From NCBI GenBank assembly GCA_040403535.1, contig JBBAKL010000011.1:8089-72088 (forward strand): a stretch of 64,000 bases of DNA, written 5' to 3'. Within the stretch, counting starts at the first letter, position 1. Each line of letters opens with the position of its first letter. This stretch comes from JAHEYG01 sp040403535. GTDB lineage: Bacteria > Bacteroidota > Bacteroidia > B-17B0 > Aurantibacillaceae. Both the position numbers and the translations under genes were made by a program. Shown piece after piece: positions 33,136-42,005 of this stretch. A model generated the notes under the pieces. It was not told where the DNA came from, ran no database searches, and was given only the letters and a program-made list of their open reading frames with translations.

Positions 33136-34224
33136 TTATACAGAAACTATTTCTTCATATATAATCTGTTTTGATTTTGCTAACCAATTCTTAAATTCTA
33201 CGTTTTCATAGTCAAAATCAGTACTGAACTCTAATAACTTATTCAAGTCGAACTTTTCGGCAAAAATTCCAGCACCTGCTTTATGTGCGTCTCTCGAGTT
33301 GCAATATTGCTCAAAGTGCCCCTTAACTGGCACCATTAATACCGGTTTACCCAAGAACATCGCTTCACAAACGGATTCGAATCCCGCAGTACTAGCTAAT
33401 CCTCTTGCTTGACTCATTTTTTCAAGGAATAATTTATCATTGATGGCATGGACAAACAATTTAGCCTCGTTAAATATAAAGTTTTGTTTAAGAAAAGATG
33501 GGTCGTCTGTAAAACAATGCAGTTCATAATTTGGATTTTCTTTATGCCAGTTTACTATTTCTTCAAAATATCCGTTGTTCACCAGGTAAATTAAGAAGAA
33601 ATCATCTTTTTTAGGGTTTAACTGAAAAATATCACTCCGAAGTAGTGGCGGAACAATGACAACGCCCTGGTGTTTTTCTGATATGTCATAGAATGAGAGA
33701 GCCAGTTGTTTGGATGAACGGCTTGCCGTAAGTTTTGTAAATAATTTAATTGCAAATTGATCAGTAATTAAACTACCCGGAAATTTGAAACCCGGATGCA
33801 GATAAATGTATTGATGTGCAATGCAAATGTGATTAACTATTGGGTTTTTAAACCGGAAGTATAAGCCAATCATTAAATCAAAGAAGTTAATAATTGTATC
33901 CGGCTTGTATTTAGCAATAATTTCGTCAATTTGTTTTATGCTGTTTCTGAATGTACCAAGCTTACCAAAATTATATAAAACAGATTTTGGGATATTAATT
34001 GACTTATTTTTTTTATCGGATACAAAGTTAGGACTGGCCACTTGTATAATTGGTACATCAATCCGACTATACATAAAACTTGGAATTTCTCTTCTGCCGC
34101 TGCTGCCAACAATCACCGCGCATACCTCATGACCTTTTTCTCGAAGCAATTCAAATAACGTTATGGCCTGAGTCATGTGCCCCCTGCCTTCTCCTTGTAC
34201 TGCTAATAAATATTTTTTTCTCAT
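33136..34224 (-). CDS. GT-B glycosyltransferase of the MGDG synthase/MurG type
   Basis: A 362-residue GT-B enzyme. The N-terminal YLLAVQGEGRGHMTQAITLFELLREKGHEV is the acceptor-side loop typical of GT28-like enzymes. The C-terminal ARGLASTAGFESVCEAMFLGKPVLMVPVKGHFEQ contains the UDP-sugar binding Gly-rich and Glu region. It is cytoplasmic and probably membrane-associated. Its start overlaps the LpxH-like gene by 4 bases (ATGA), which shows close translational coupling. The sugar and acceptor lipid are unknown. Confidence 0.82.
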   Translation of the reverse strand: MRKKYLLAVQGEGRGHMTQAITLFELLREKGHEVCAVIVGSSGRREIPSFMYSRIDVPIIQVASPNFVSDKKNKSINIPKSVLYNFGKLGTFRNSIKQIDEIIAKYKPDTIINFFDLMIGLYFRFKNPIVNHICIAHQYIYLHPGFKFPGSLITDQFAIKLFTKLTASRSSKQLALSFYDISEKHQGVVIVPPLLRSDIFQLNPKKDDFFLIYLVNNGYFEEIVNWHKENPNYELHCFTDDPSFLKQNFIFNEAKLFVHAINDKLFLEKMSQARGLASTAGFESVCEAMFLGKPVLMVPVKGHFEQYCNSRDAHKAGAGIFAEKFDLNKLLEFSTDFDYENVEFKNWLAKSKQIIYEEIVSV

Positions 34225-35045
34225 TTGCCTTGTAAGATTACGCCTTCAGGTAAAATATTATCGATGTCTTTATTTACCTTGGCTTTTTTCGCTGCTTCAT
34301 GTAGCATTAACCAGTGATGATAGTATACAATGTGCCATTTACCATTTTCGTCTTCAACTAGGGCACTTAAGTTTTCAACCCAGTCGCCTGAGTTTAAATA
34401 CTCAATACCATTAATTTCTTTTACTATAGGCTGATGAATGTGTCCGCATATAATTCCATGGCAATTGCGTGAGCGGGCTACTTTTACTAATTCGTTTTCA
34501 TAATCAGAAATAAATGAAATTGCCGATTTCACTTTTGATTTTATTGCTTGCGAAACGGAATAATATGGGAGGCCTTTCTTTTCTCGATAAGCGTTATAAT
34601 GACGGTTAAACCATAGCAGAAAGGTATAGCCAACATCTCCCAATTTGGCGATCCATTTGAAGTTAGAAGTAACATTGTCAAAAATATCTCCATGGGTAAC
34701 AAAATACTTTTTATCTATTCCTTGATGAACGTAACTACGTGTAATTTGAAAACGACCAAATGCAAAAGGCAGCATTTCATCTAAAAAATCATCATGATTA
34801 CCGCGTAAATAAATAATATCACATTTATTTTTGGAAGTTAATTTGATGATGTGTTTAAAAAAATTAGTGTGTTTCTTTTTCCATTCACCTGATTTTTTGA
34901 GCTGCCAGCCATCAATAATGTCGCCATTTAATATGAGGGTATTACATTTATGATTCTTTAAAAAGTGAACGACTTCTTTAGCTTTGGATGCTTTTATTCC
35001 AAGATGTATGTCTGATAAGACAATTGTTCTGTAAAATGTTTTCAC
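34221..35045 (-). CDS. LpxH-like metallophosphatase (UDP-2,3-diacylglucosamine diphosphatase family)
   Basis: A 274-residue calcineurin-fold enzyme. Metal-binding motifs are SDIHLG, NGDIIDGW, RGNHDDF, THGDIFD and GHIHQP, in the order of the family. LpxH and its relatives cleave UDP-2,3-diacylglucosamine in lipid A synthesis. This longer form, coupled to a glycosyltransferase, is common in Bacteroidota and may act on another nucleotide lipid. The start is GTG at 35045. A 7-base inverted repeat lies 7-31 bases upstream. Confidence 0.85.
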   Translation of the reverse strand: MKTFYRTIVLSDIHLGIKASKAKEVVHFLKNHKCNTLILNGDIIDGWQLKKSGEWKKKHTNFFKHIIKLTSKNKCDIIYLRGNHDDFLDEMLPFAFGRFQITRSYVHQGIDKKYFVTHGDIFDNVTSNFKWIAKLGDVGYTFLLWFNRHYNAYREKKGLPYYSVSQAIKSKVKSAISFISDYENELVKVARSRNCHGIICGHIHQPIVKEINGIEYLNSGDWVENLSALVEDENGKWHIVYYHHWLMLHEAAKKAKVNKDIDNILPEGVILQGK

Positions 35046-35051
35046 GCGTTA

Positions 35052-35076
35052 AGGGTTTTACAAATATTGAAACCCT
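35052..35076. promoter_or_regulatory. inverted repeat upstream of the LpxH-like gene
   Basis: AGGGTTT (35052-35058) and AAACCCT (35070-35076) are perfect arms 11 bases apart, ending 7 bases before the GTG start. It could be an operator or a leader stem limiting translation. No further evidence is available. Confidence 0.3.
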
Positions 35077-35172
35077 ACCTCACTAGGAATTTACGTAAGC
35101 ATTAATTTGAAATTAAATAAAGTGTTTAAGTGTAAACAAAAACGGAATTTAGTGTTAACCTATAGTTACAAA

Positions 35173-35197
35173 AAAGCCCCGCAAAACGCGAGGCTTT
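35173..35197 (-). terminator. intrinsic terminator of the metalloprotease gene
   Basis: AAAGCC (35173-35178) and GGCTTT (35192-35197) pair, then a C/A mismatch and a CGC/GCG inner stem, with a T tract on the minus strand. It lies 19 bases after the protease stop. Confidence 0.75.
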
Positions 35198-35215
35198 CCT
35201 TTTTCAAGTATAAAC

Positions 35216-37456
35216 TTATTGTTTAATTATACGAGCTACGGATTGGTGGTTAGCGGATTTTACCGTAACGAAATATACACCATTATTAATTCCGCTTAAA
35301 TCAAACTCTTTATTAAAGCTGTTGCCATAAATTGTTTCCTGTTTTATAGTTTTTCCTAAAACATCTACGATTGAAATAACAGCATAATCTGAATCAATAT
35401 TTTTGGCACTTACAAATATGTTTGAATTAAATGGATTTGGTGATACTGTTAGTCCTAGCGCATTATTAGAGGAAATTTCATTTATACCGGTAACAGTTGT
35501 AATGCTAAAGTTATTATCGTTAATATCGAAGAAAATATTACTTGGACATTCGATTTTAATTCGGCATGTATTAATAGTAGATGTTACAGTTGGTACGGTA
35601 ATGGTTAATGAGCCGGTATTTGCAACATTGTTTTGTAAAGAAGAAAAAGTTATTCCTCCGTCATATGAAATTAAAACATTTACAGTGCCGCAACTTACCG
35701 GAGCAATATCGGTTCCGTTTACATTCCATGTAATGGTTTGACTAGAGCCACCCGCCCATAAAACACCGGTTGCATTTGGATAGGTTACATTAAATGGCCC
35801 GGCAGTTGATATAACCACAGGCTGGTTAACGTAGCACACCCCTCCGCCACCCATTTTATTATCACGCGCGGTTAAACGGAAATTTAATGTTTGAGCGGTA
35901 GCCGGTAAATATTCACCCTTCGTTCCGGTCATATTACCCGACAATATAACGCTTAGTTTAGGAAATAACCGTGTAGGTGATGGCGTTGGTGTGTACGACA
36001 TAAAATAAGGACGGTTACCTGAGTTCCAGTTTCCACCGCTTGTTCCCGGGTCGGTTTGTTCCCATGAAAAGGTTAACGGATCGCCATCCGGATCAACGGC
36101 GCTTCCTGTTAATTGAAATGGAGTTGATTTAGGAACGGTGTATGTTCCCGGAGCTGTAACTACCGGAGGAAGATTTCCGGTGGTAACTGTGGATGCGCAG
36201 TTGTTACCGTTTCCAAGATTAGAGAAATTTACAATTTCATCGTAACTGATTGCATGGAAATATGCAATGCTATGTGCTGCTAAATCATTTGTTCCGCAAA
36301 TTCCTGCATACGCCATAATAGTTATACCGCTACCCGGTTCAACAGATGTGGAAGCGTTACGGTTACCGTTACAAGAATTGGTTAAGCCATTAAAAGTATG
36401 ATTGCCTCCAAACTGATGGCCCACTTCGTGCGCCACATAATCAATATCGTAAGGATCGCCAACAGGATTTGCGCTGCCGGTTATTCCGCGTGCCTTGCTG
36501 CTGCCGCACACACATCCTAATTGAGCGAGTCCGCCGCCACCGGTGCTAAATGTATGTCCAATATCGTAATTAGCGGAACCAATGTTAGCATTAATTACTG
36601 TCTGACTTTCGTTAATTAACGTGCCCGCACTGTTATTCCCGTTAAACGGATCAGTAGCGGCATTCGGGAAGAGAATAATGGTATCATTTGCAACCAGCAT
36701 TAATCTTACCGCCACATCTGTTTCATACACTCCATCAACGCGATTTACGGTTGTAACAATTTTAGATAGAATTTGTGAGCGTGTTGGTGTTGATGTTCCC
36801 GTTGCTGCTACTGCATATTCGCCTGTACACGCTACAGCTAAGCGATAGCGACGTAAATTTGCTCCTACACAGGTTGCAGGAGGTGCACTTGTTTTAGCGC
36901 TGGTATAACTCCCATCTTCTAAAACTCCAATTTCCGGTAACATGTGAGCCGGATCTTTTTTAAAATCGTGCGTAAAGTAAGCGATATAATCTGTTTGATT
37001 GCCTCTGCAATAAGGATCAATAAATAAGTCACCATTAATACTACGGATCATGCCGTGAAAACCAAAATCACCTACATCCAGTTTTCCGCACGCAAACGGA
37101 TCGTCAATTCCTTTTACTGAATAAGTTTTAATATGCGGATAAGCCTGCGCTAAACCTTCTTCCATAATTGGAGCTTCAACTGCCTGAAACGCCTGTAACT
37201 GTCCGTTAGGAATTGGCAGGTAGATAACACATTTAGAATCATTAATTCTAACATTGTTTTCGGAAGGAGCTGAAAGCAATTTGTTTCTTAATACGTTTCC
37301 GTTAAGATGAAAGGTTTGGTATTTCTGTGGGATGATCTCACGTTGCCCCGTACGAGAAATTTGGTTTTCGTTAACGGGCAACCAATAGGATTCAGTACTT
37401 TGAGCTAGTACCAATGAACCGGCAAAAACTCCGCAAATGAAGGTAAATAGTTTCAT
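35216..37456 (-). CDS. T9SS-secreted metalloprotease, reprolysin-like (M12B type)
   Basis: About 746 residues. A signal peptide begins at the ATG at 37456 (MKLFTFICGVFAGSLVLAQ); the upstream ATG at 37513 gives an unlikely hydrophobic extension. A propeptide of about 190 residues precedes the catalytic domain (RYRLAVACTGEYA onward), with the zinc motif HEVGHQFGGNH near residue 344 and the Met-turn IMAYAGIC. After this come Ig-like and PKD-like beta domains, and a type A T9SS sorting domain at the C-terminus (SPNPFNSNIFVSA ... GVYFVTVKSANH). It is a secreted surface peptidase, probably for nutrient protein breakdown. Confidence 0.92.
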   Translation of the reverse strand: MKLFTFICGVFAGSLVLAQSTESYWLPVNENQISRTGQREIIPQKYQTFHLNGNVLRNKLLSAPSENNVRINDSKCVIYLPIPNGQLQAFQAVEAPIMEEGLAQAYPHIKTYSVKGIDDPFACGKLDVGDFGFHGMIRSINGDLFIDPYCRGNQTDYIAYFTHDFKKDPAHMLPEIGVLEDGSYTSAKTSAPPATCVGANLRRYRLAVACTGEYAVAATGTSTPTRSQILSKIVTTVNRVDGVYETDVAVRLMLVANDTIILFPNAATDPFNGNNSAGTLINESQTVINANIGSANYDIGHTFSTGGGGLAQLGCVCGSSKARGITGSANPVGDPYDIDYVAHEVGHQFGGNHTFNGLTNSCNGNRNASTSVEPGSGITIMAYAGICGTNDLAAHSIAYFHAISYDEIVNFSNLGNGNNCASTVTTGNLPPVVTAPGTYTVPKSTPFQLTGSAVDPDGDPLTFSWEQTDPGTSGGNWNSGNRPYFMSYTPTPSPTRLFPKLSVILSGNMTGTKGEYLPATAQTLNFRLTARDNKMGGGGVCYVNQPVVISTAGPFNVTYPNATGVLWAGGSSQTITWNVNGTDIAPVSCGTVNVLISYDGGITFSSLQNNVANTGSLTITVPTVTSTINTCRIKIECPSNIFFDINDNNFSITTVTGINEISSNNALGLTVSPNPFNSNIFVSAKNIDSDYAVISIVDVLGKTIKQETIYGNSFNKEFDLSGINNGVYFVTVKSANHQSVARIIKQ

Positions 37457-37543
37457 GCTGAAAAAATTATTTCTAATAAAGGTAACCAATAAATAATGGG
37501 AAAGCAACAGCAAATAAGTTAAAATGCGCCGACTATTGTATTT

Positions 37544-38365
37544 TTAGTATAGAAAAGGCTTTACGTCTTCGTCGGTTACTTCGTAGTCTTTGTTCTCGGT
37601 GTAAAAGCTAAAGAAATACTTATTTAAAGTGGCAACGTAGGCATAGTGACGCTCCACTCTTTGTCTTTTTTCAAGTTCAACAGGAACATAAACATCACCA
37701 ACTTTAATATTTACAAATTTGGTTCCAACAACAGTGCTTTTGTTTTTTACATAATGAGGAAACGGATCTTTTAACTGATGCCCGAACTTGTTTTTAATAA
37801 CCATGGCCGCTTCTGTGGATGCATTCCCCATTTCTTTTACAAAGCGCGCTGTATCTTCTTTTACAAACCCGATGGAAGAATTGTATACATCATCTTTTTC
37901 CGAAATGAGATAAAAATTTTCTTTTAACTCAATATCTGGATTTACTACCATGTTGGAATCAACAAATATTCCTTTTCGTTTTCCGTTTAATAAAGAGTCG
38001 CTAAACTGACTATATAAGAAATAAACTTTGGAAAAAGTATAGTATTTAGTAAAGGCAAGGATAATGTTTTTGTTAACGGCCATTGTTTCATATTCCAGCC
38101 GGGTTGCTAAATCAGCCTTGCCCATTTTTTTTAAACCGTCAATTTGTTTTTGATTGGTTTTTAGCCGAACTATTAATGCGCCGTTTTTCAGTTGATTGAT
38201 TTGCCATTTAGCAACAGAAGTTCTTCGCTTATAAAAGCGGTGAAACTGAGCATTATCTTTGTAATCGGGCGGATTGTAAACACTAGCGTTTTTGTCTTGC
38301 GCAAACAAATCGGCACCAACAAAGAGTAATAAAACTGTAACTATTTTACTTAACGTTTGAGCCAT
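37544..38365 (-). CDS. exported protein of unknown function
   Basis: 273 residues. The N-terminal hydrophobic segment VTVLLLFVGADLFAQ is a signal peptide. The mature protein is basic, with Tyr- and Lys-rich segments (NAQFHRFYKRRTSVAKWQINQLKNG) and no domain that I recognise. The start overlaps the metG stop by 20 bases on the same strand, so it is translated from the metG transcript. It is probably an envelope protein conserved in the phylum. Confidence 0.72.
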   Translation of the reverse strand: MAQTLSKIVTVLLLFVGADLFAQDKNASVYNPPDYKDNAQFHRFYKRRTSVAKWQINQLKNGALIVRLKTNQKQIDGLKKMGKADLATRLEYETMAVNKNIILAFTKYYTFSKVYFLYSQFSDSLLNGKRKGIFVDSNMVVNPDIELKENFYLISEKDDVYNSSIGFVKEDTARFVKEMGNASTEAAMVIKNKFGHQLKDPFPHYVKNKSTVVGTKFVNIKVGDVYVPVELEKRQRVERHYAYVATLNKYFFSFYTENKDYEVTDEDVKPFLY

Positions 38366-40394
38366 TTGTTATATTGGATTTAGTAGGACTCACAAAACTT
38401 AATTCGCCTTGCGGGTTTTCAGCCATTAAAATCATGCCCTGACTTTCTATTCCTTTAATTTTTCGTGGTGCCAGGTTGGCAAGTAAACAAACTTGTTGAC
38501 CAATAATATCTTCCGGTTTATACCATGCAGCAATGCCGCTTACAACGGTGCGTTGATCAAGTCCAGTATCAATTTTTAGCTTTAACAGCTTGTCAGTTTT
38601 AGGAACACGCTCGGCTTCTAAAATAGTACCAACCCGAATATCCATTTTACTGAAATCATCAAACGATGTTTCAGCTTTTGCCGGTTCTATCGATGCAGCA
38701 GGAGCGGCGTTTTGTTTTTTAGAATTTTCAAGTTTATCAAGCTGTAATTGAACTTCTGCGTCCTCAATTTTAGTAAATAAAATGGCCGACTGATCACTTA
38801 CTTTATGTCCGGCAGCAATATTGTTGGTGTTTCTTGCAGAGCTCCATTTAAGCGGTTGTAAATTCAGTAACGAAAATAATTTTTTACTGGTAAAAGGTAA
38901 AAATGGTTCGCAAACGATAGCCAGATTAGCCGCTATCTGTAAAGAAACATTCATAATGGTTCTTACACGTTTTTCGTCGGTTTTAATTAATTTCCACGGT
39001 TCCTGATCAGCCAAATATTTGTTTCCGATACGGGCCAGGTTCATCATTTCAGCTAAAGCTTCACGGAATTTGAACTTTTCTATCGCCTCTGAAATTTTAT
39101 CCGGCGCTTTTGCTACTTCTTCTAATACTAACAAATCAGTTTTGTTATATTCATTAGCCTCTGGAACCAAACCGTTATAATTTTTATTGGTTAAAACCAT
39201 AACACGGTTAATGAAATTGCCTAATATGTCGGCTAATTCGCTGTTGTTTTTGGTTTGGAAATCTTTCCAGGTAAAATCATTATCCTTCGACTCAGGCGCG
39301 TTGGCACACAACGTGTATCGTAACACGTCCTGTTTGTCTTTAAATTCCAGTAAATATTCATGTAACCATACTGCCCAGTTACGGGAGGTAGAAATTTTAT
39401 CCCCCTCTAAATTCAAGAACTCGTTGGCAGGAACATTGTCAGCTAAAATGAATTCACCATGTTCCATGAGCATAGCCGGAAATATGATACAATGAAAAAC
39501 AATGTTGTCTTTCCCGATAAAGTGTATTAAACGGGTGTCATCGCTTTTCCAATAATTTTCCCATTTATCAGGCATTAATTCTTTGGTAGCGGAAATATAA
39601 CCGATAGGTGCGTCAAACCAAACGTAAAGTACTTTTCCGTCGGCACCCTTTACAGGAACAGGTACGCCCCAGTCTAAATCGCGCGTCATGGCACGTGGTT
39701 GCAAACCATCGCCCGATTCGAGCCAGCTTTTACATTGTCCGTATACGGTAGGTTTCCAGTCGCTATGTTTGCTGAGGTATTCCGCAATTTTTGGTTGCAA
39801 TTTATCCAGAGGCAAAAACCAGTTTTTTGTTTGCTTTAATACCGGTGCACTGCCTGATAATGCTGATTTTGGATTTTTTAATTCAGTTGGACTTAAACTG
39901 GTTCCGCATTTTTCGCACTGATCACCATAGGCATTGGGGTTGCCGCATTTTGGGCACTCGCCGGTGATATAACGGTCGGCTAAAAATTGTTTAGCTTCTT
40001 CGTCGTAATATTGCTCGGTTACCTGTTCGGTAAAGGAACCTTTTTCGTAAAGTGATTTAAAAAAATCGGAGGCAGTTTGGTGGTGTGTTTTGCTGGAGGT
40101 ACGTGAGTAAATGTCAAAAGAAACACCAAATTCTTTAAAGGCATCCCCCATAATTTTATGATATTTGTCAACTACCTGTTGAGGTGTTATGCCTTCTTTT
40201 TTAGCTTTAATGGTAATGGGTACGCCGTGCTCATCACTACCGCAAATAAATACCACGTTTTCTCCCTTGCTCCTAAGGTAGCGAACATAAATATCAGATG
40301 GTAAATAACACCCAGCCAGGTGGCCAATATGAACAGGGCCATTGGCGTATGGAAGGGCTGCGGTTACCAGCGTACGTTTAAAATGTTTTGCCAT
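38346..40394 (-). CDS. metG: methionyl-tRNA synthetase
   Basis: A 682-residue class I synthetase. The HIGH motif is in ALPYANGPVHIGHLAGCY. A zinc knuckle with two CxxC pairs (CPKCGN and CEKCG) is at about residue 145-165. The KMSKS loop is KISTSRN, as in many MetRS. The C-terminal domain (about 575-682: FSKMDIRVGTILEAERVP) is the EMAP/Arc1-like tRNA-binding OB fold that makes dimers. Length is normal. A clear -7 element lies 38 bases upstream. Confidence 0.97.
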   Translation of the reverse strand: MAKHFKRTLVTAALPYANGPVHIGHLAGCYLPSDIYVRYLRSKGENVVFICGSDEHGVPITIKAKKEGITPQQVVDKYHKIMGDAFKEFGVSFDIYSRTSSKTHHQTASDFFKSLYEKGSFTEQVTEQYYDEEAKQFLADRYITGECPKCGNPNAYGDQCEKCGTSLSPTELKNPKSALSGSAPVLKQTKNWFLPLDKLQPKIAEYLSKHSDWKPTVYGQCKSWLESGDGLQPRAMTRDLDWGVPVPVKGADGKVLYVWFDAPIGYISATKELMPDKWENYWKSDDTRLIHFIGKDNIVFHCIIFPAMLMEHGEFILADNVPANEFLNLEGDKISTSRNWAVWLHEYLLEFKDKQDVLRYTLCANAPESKDNDFTWKDFQTKNNSELADILGNFINRVMVLTNKNYNGLVPEANEYNKTDLLVLEEVAKAPDKISEAIEKFKFREALAEMMNLARIGNKYLADQEPWKLIKTDEKRVRTIMNVSLQIAANLAIVCEPFLPFTSKKLFSLLNLQPLKWSSARNTNNIAAGHKVSDQSAILFTKIEDAEVQLQLDKLENSKKQNAAPAASIEPAKAETSFDDFSKMDIRVGTILEAERVPKTDKLLKLKIDTGLDQRTVVSGIAAWYKPEDIIGQQVCLLANLAPRKIKGIESQGMILMAENPQGELSFVSPTKSNITNGSNVK

Positions 40395-40432
40395 AAAAGC
40401 TTTTAAAATTTAAAAAAAATTGTAATATTGTA

Positions 40433-40440
40433 CAAAGATA
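40433..40440 (-). promoter_or_regulatory. metG promoter -7 element
   Basis: TATCTTTG on the minus strand, 38 bases before the metG ATG, matches TAnnTTTG and is identical to the leuS and padR elements at nearly the same distance as in leuS. Confidence 0.6.
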
Positions 40441-40483
40441 CACATTGCCCTTTAAGTTTTATTAAATCTAAAAAATTATTACA

Positions 40484-41104
40484 ATGTCAACATCAGAAAA
40501 ATGGAAGCTAATTGAGTTTCCGAAAAAGGTGAAACTTCAAAAGAAGTATTTAGTTTCTAATACAGGCAAATTAGCCAGTTACTATGATTCTCCTAAAGAG
40601 GCAAAAAAGTTAAAAGCAAAGCGAATTGAAGATTATCATTGCATCAGTTTACGAATGTTTGGTGTAAAAAAATCGTTATTCGTTCACCGTTTAGTGGCTG
40701 AAGCTTTTGTAAAGCGCCCTTCTGTTAAACATGAGTATGTAATACATTTAGATCATAACAAAGGTAACAACAACGCGTCTAACTTAAAGTGGGTAACACT
40801 TGAGCAGCAAGTTGAACACCGTAAGTCGAGTCCGGCAGTAAAACGCGCGTTGAAAGAGCGTATTTTGCAGGATGGAGATTACTCTAAAGTTTTAACCGAA
40901 TCAAAAGTCCGCAGAATAAAAGAAGAGATTTGGAACCCAAAACGCAAACGCACTTTAAAGCATATTGCAACAGCTTTTGGTGTATCGGAAATGAATATTT
41001 ACCGTATTAAGAGCGGCGAATTCTGGTATAAAATTAAAGTGAAGGGTGAGCCGGATCATAAAAAATACCTTGAGTATTTAAAAGCAAAAAAGAAAGCAAA
41101 ATAA
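40484..41104 (+). CDS. NUMOD4/HNH-like protein with C-terminal HTH
   Basis: 206 residues, no signal peptide, strongly basic. An N-terminal NUMOD4-like segment (WKLIEFPKKVKLQKKYLVSNTGKLASY) is followed by an HNH-like core (FVHRLVAEAFV, YVIHLDHNKGNNNASNLKWVT) and a C-terminal helix-turn-helix (LKHIATAFGVSEMNIYRIKSGEFW). This is the plan of free-standing homing endonucleases, but no intron or intein host is near. It is 4 bases before the LD-carboxypeptidase gene, and divergent from metG. It may be a domesticated DNA-binding protein rather than an active nuclease. The candidate HNH residues (His, Asp-His, Asn) appear intact, so loss of activity is not shown. Confidence 0.75.
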   Translation: MSTSEKWKLIEFPKKVKLQKKYLVSNTGKLASYYDSPKEAKKLKAKRIEDYHCISLRMFGVKKSLFVHRLVAEAFVKRPSVKHEYVIHLDHNKGNNNASNLKWVTLEQQVEHRKSSPAVKRALKERILQDGDYSKVLTESKVRRIKEEIWNPKRKRTLKHIATAFGVSEMNIYRIKSGEFWYKIKVKGEPDHKKYLEYLKAKKKAK

Positions 41105-41108
41105 TTTT

Positions 41109-42005
41109 GTGAAAACTCCCCCGTACTTAAAAAAGGGAGATGTTGTAGCGATAGCGGCTACTGCCCGAAAAATCAGTAAAGCAGAACTCGAGCCTTCCGT
41201 TCAAAATTTAAAGAGCTGGGGGCTTAAGGTTGTTTTTGCTCCTAATTTGTTTAAAGAACAAGATCAGTTTGCAGGTAAGGATTCTGAACGTGCCCGTGGT
41301 TTGCAATGGGCTTTAGACAGTGATGATATAAAGGCCGTTTTCATTGCACGCGGTGGTTACGGAACCATACGCGTTATTGACGCCATTAATTTTAAAGATT
41401 TCCTTAAAAAACCTAAGTGGATTATTGGCTATAGCGACACTACTGTATTGCAAAGTCATTTATCCGCATTAGGTGTTGCTTCTATACATGGAACCATGCC
41501 TTTTCAGTTTACACAAAATGAGGAAGCAACGGAAAGTTTAAGAAAATTATTATTCGGTGAGAAGCTGGAATACGAGACGGATTCGTACAAATTGAATCGA
41601 AGCGGCGAAGCAAAGGGCGAATTAGTAGGTGGCAATTTATCTATACTCTACGCCTTAAGCGGATCAGATTCGGATATAAGTACAAAGAACAAAATTCTGT
41701 TTATTGAAGATCTTGACGAGTATTTGTATCACATCGACAGGATGATGATGCAGTTAAAACGCTCCGGGAAATTAAAGCACCTGAAAGGACTGATTGTTGG
41801 AGGGATGAGTGACATGAAAGACAACAAGATTCCATTCGGAAAAACAGCTGAAGAAATTATTTTGGATGCGGTTAAAGAATATAAGTATCCGGTTTGTTTT
41901 AATTTTCCAGCCGGACATATTCCACGAAATCTCGCACTGTATATCGGTAAAAAAATTCATTTAAAAGTTTCTAAAAAAGGCGCAATCCTTACTTACACTA
42001 AATAA
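41109..42005 (+). CDS. LD-carboxypeptidase (S66 family, LdcA-like)
   Basis: A 298-residue cytoplasmic serine peptidase that trims the terminal D-Ala from muropeptide tetrapeptides in peptidoglycan recycling. The nucleophile lies in IIGYSDTTVLQ (Ser about 109), the Glu in FIEDLDEYLYHIDRMM and the His in PAGHIPRN near residue 275. GGYGTIRVID is a family loop. The start is GTG at 41109. The stop overlaps the hydrolase start by one base (TAATG), so these genes form an operon. Confidence 0.93.
   Translation: MKTPPYLKKGDVVAIAATARKISKAELEPSVQNLKSWGLKVVFAPNLFKEQDQFAGKDSERARGLQWALDSDDIKAVFIARGGYGTIRVIDAINFKDFLKKPKWIIGYSDTTVLQSHLSALGVASIHGTMPFQFTQNEEATESLRKLLFGEKLEYETDSYKLNRSGEAKGELVGGNLSILYALSGSDSDISTKNKILFIEDLDEYLYHIDRMMMQLKRSGKLKHLKGLIVGGMSDMKDNKIPFGKTAEEIILDAVKEYKYPVCFNFPAGHIPRNLALYIGKKIHLKVSKKGAILTYTK

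Noticed and set aside
40484..41104. Recently inserted mobile homing endonuclease
   Set aside because: No intron, intein, direct repeats or compositional break was found, and spacing to ldcA is operon-like.
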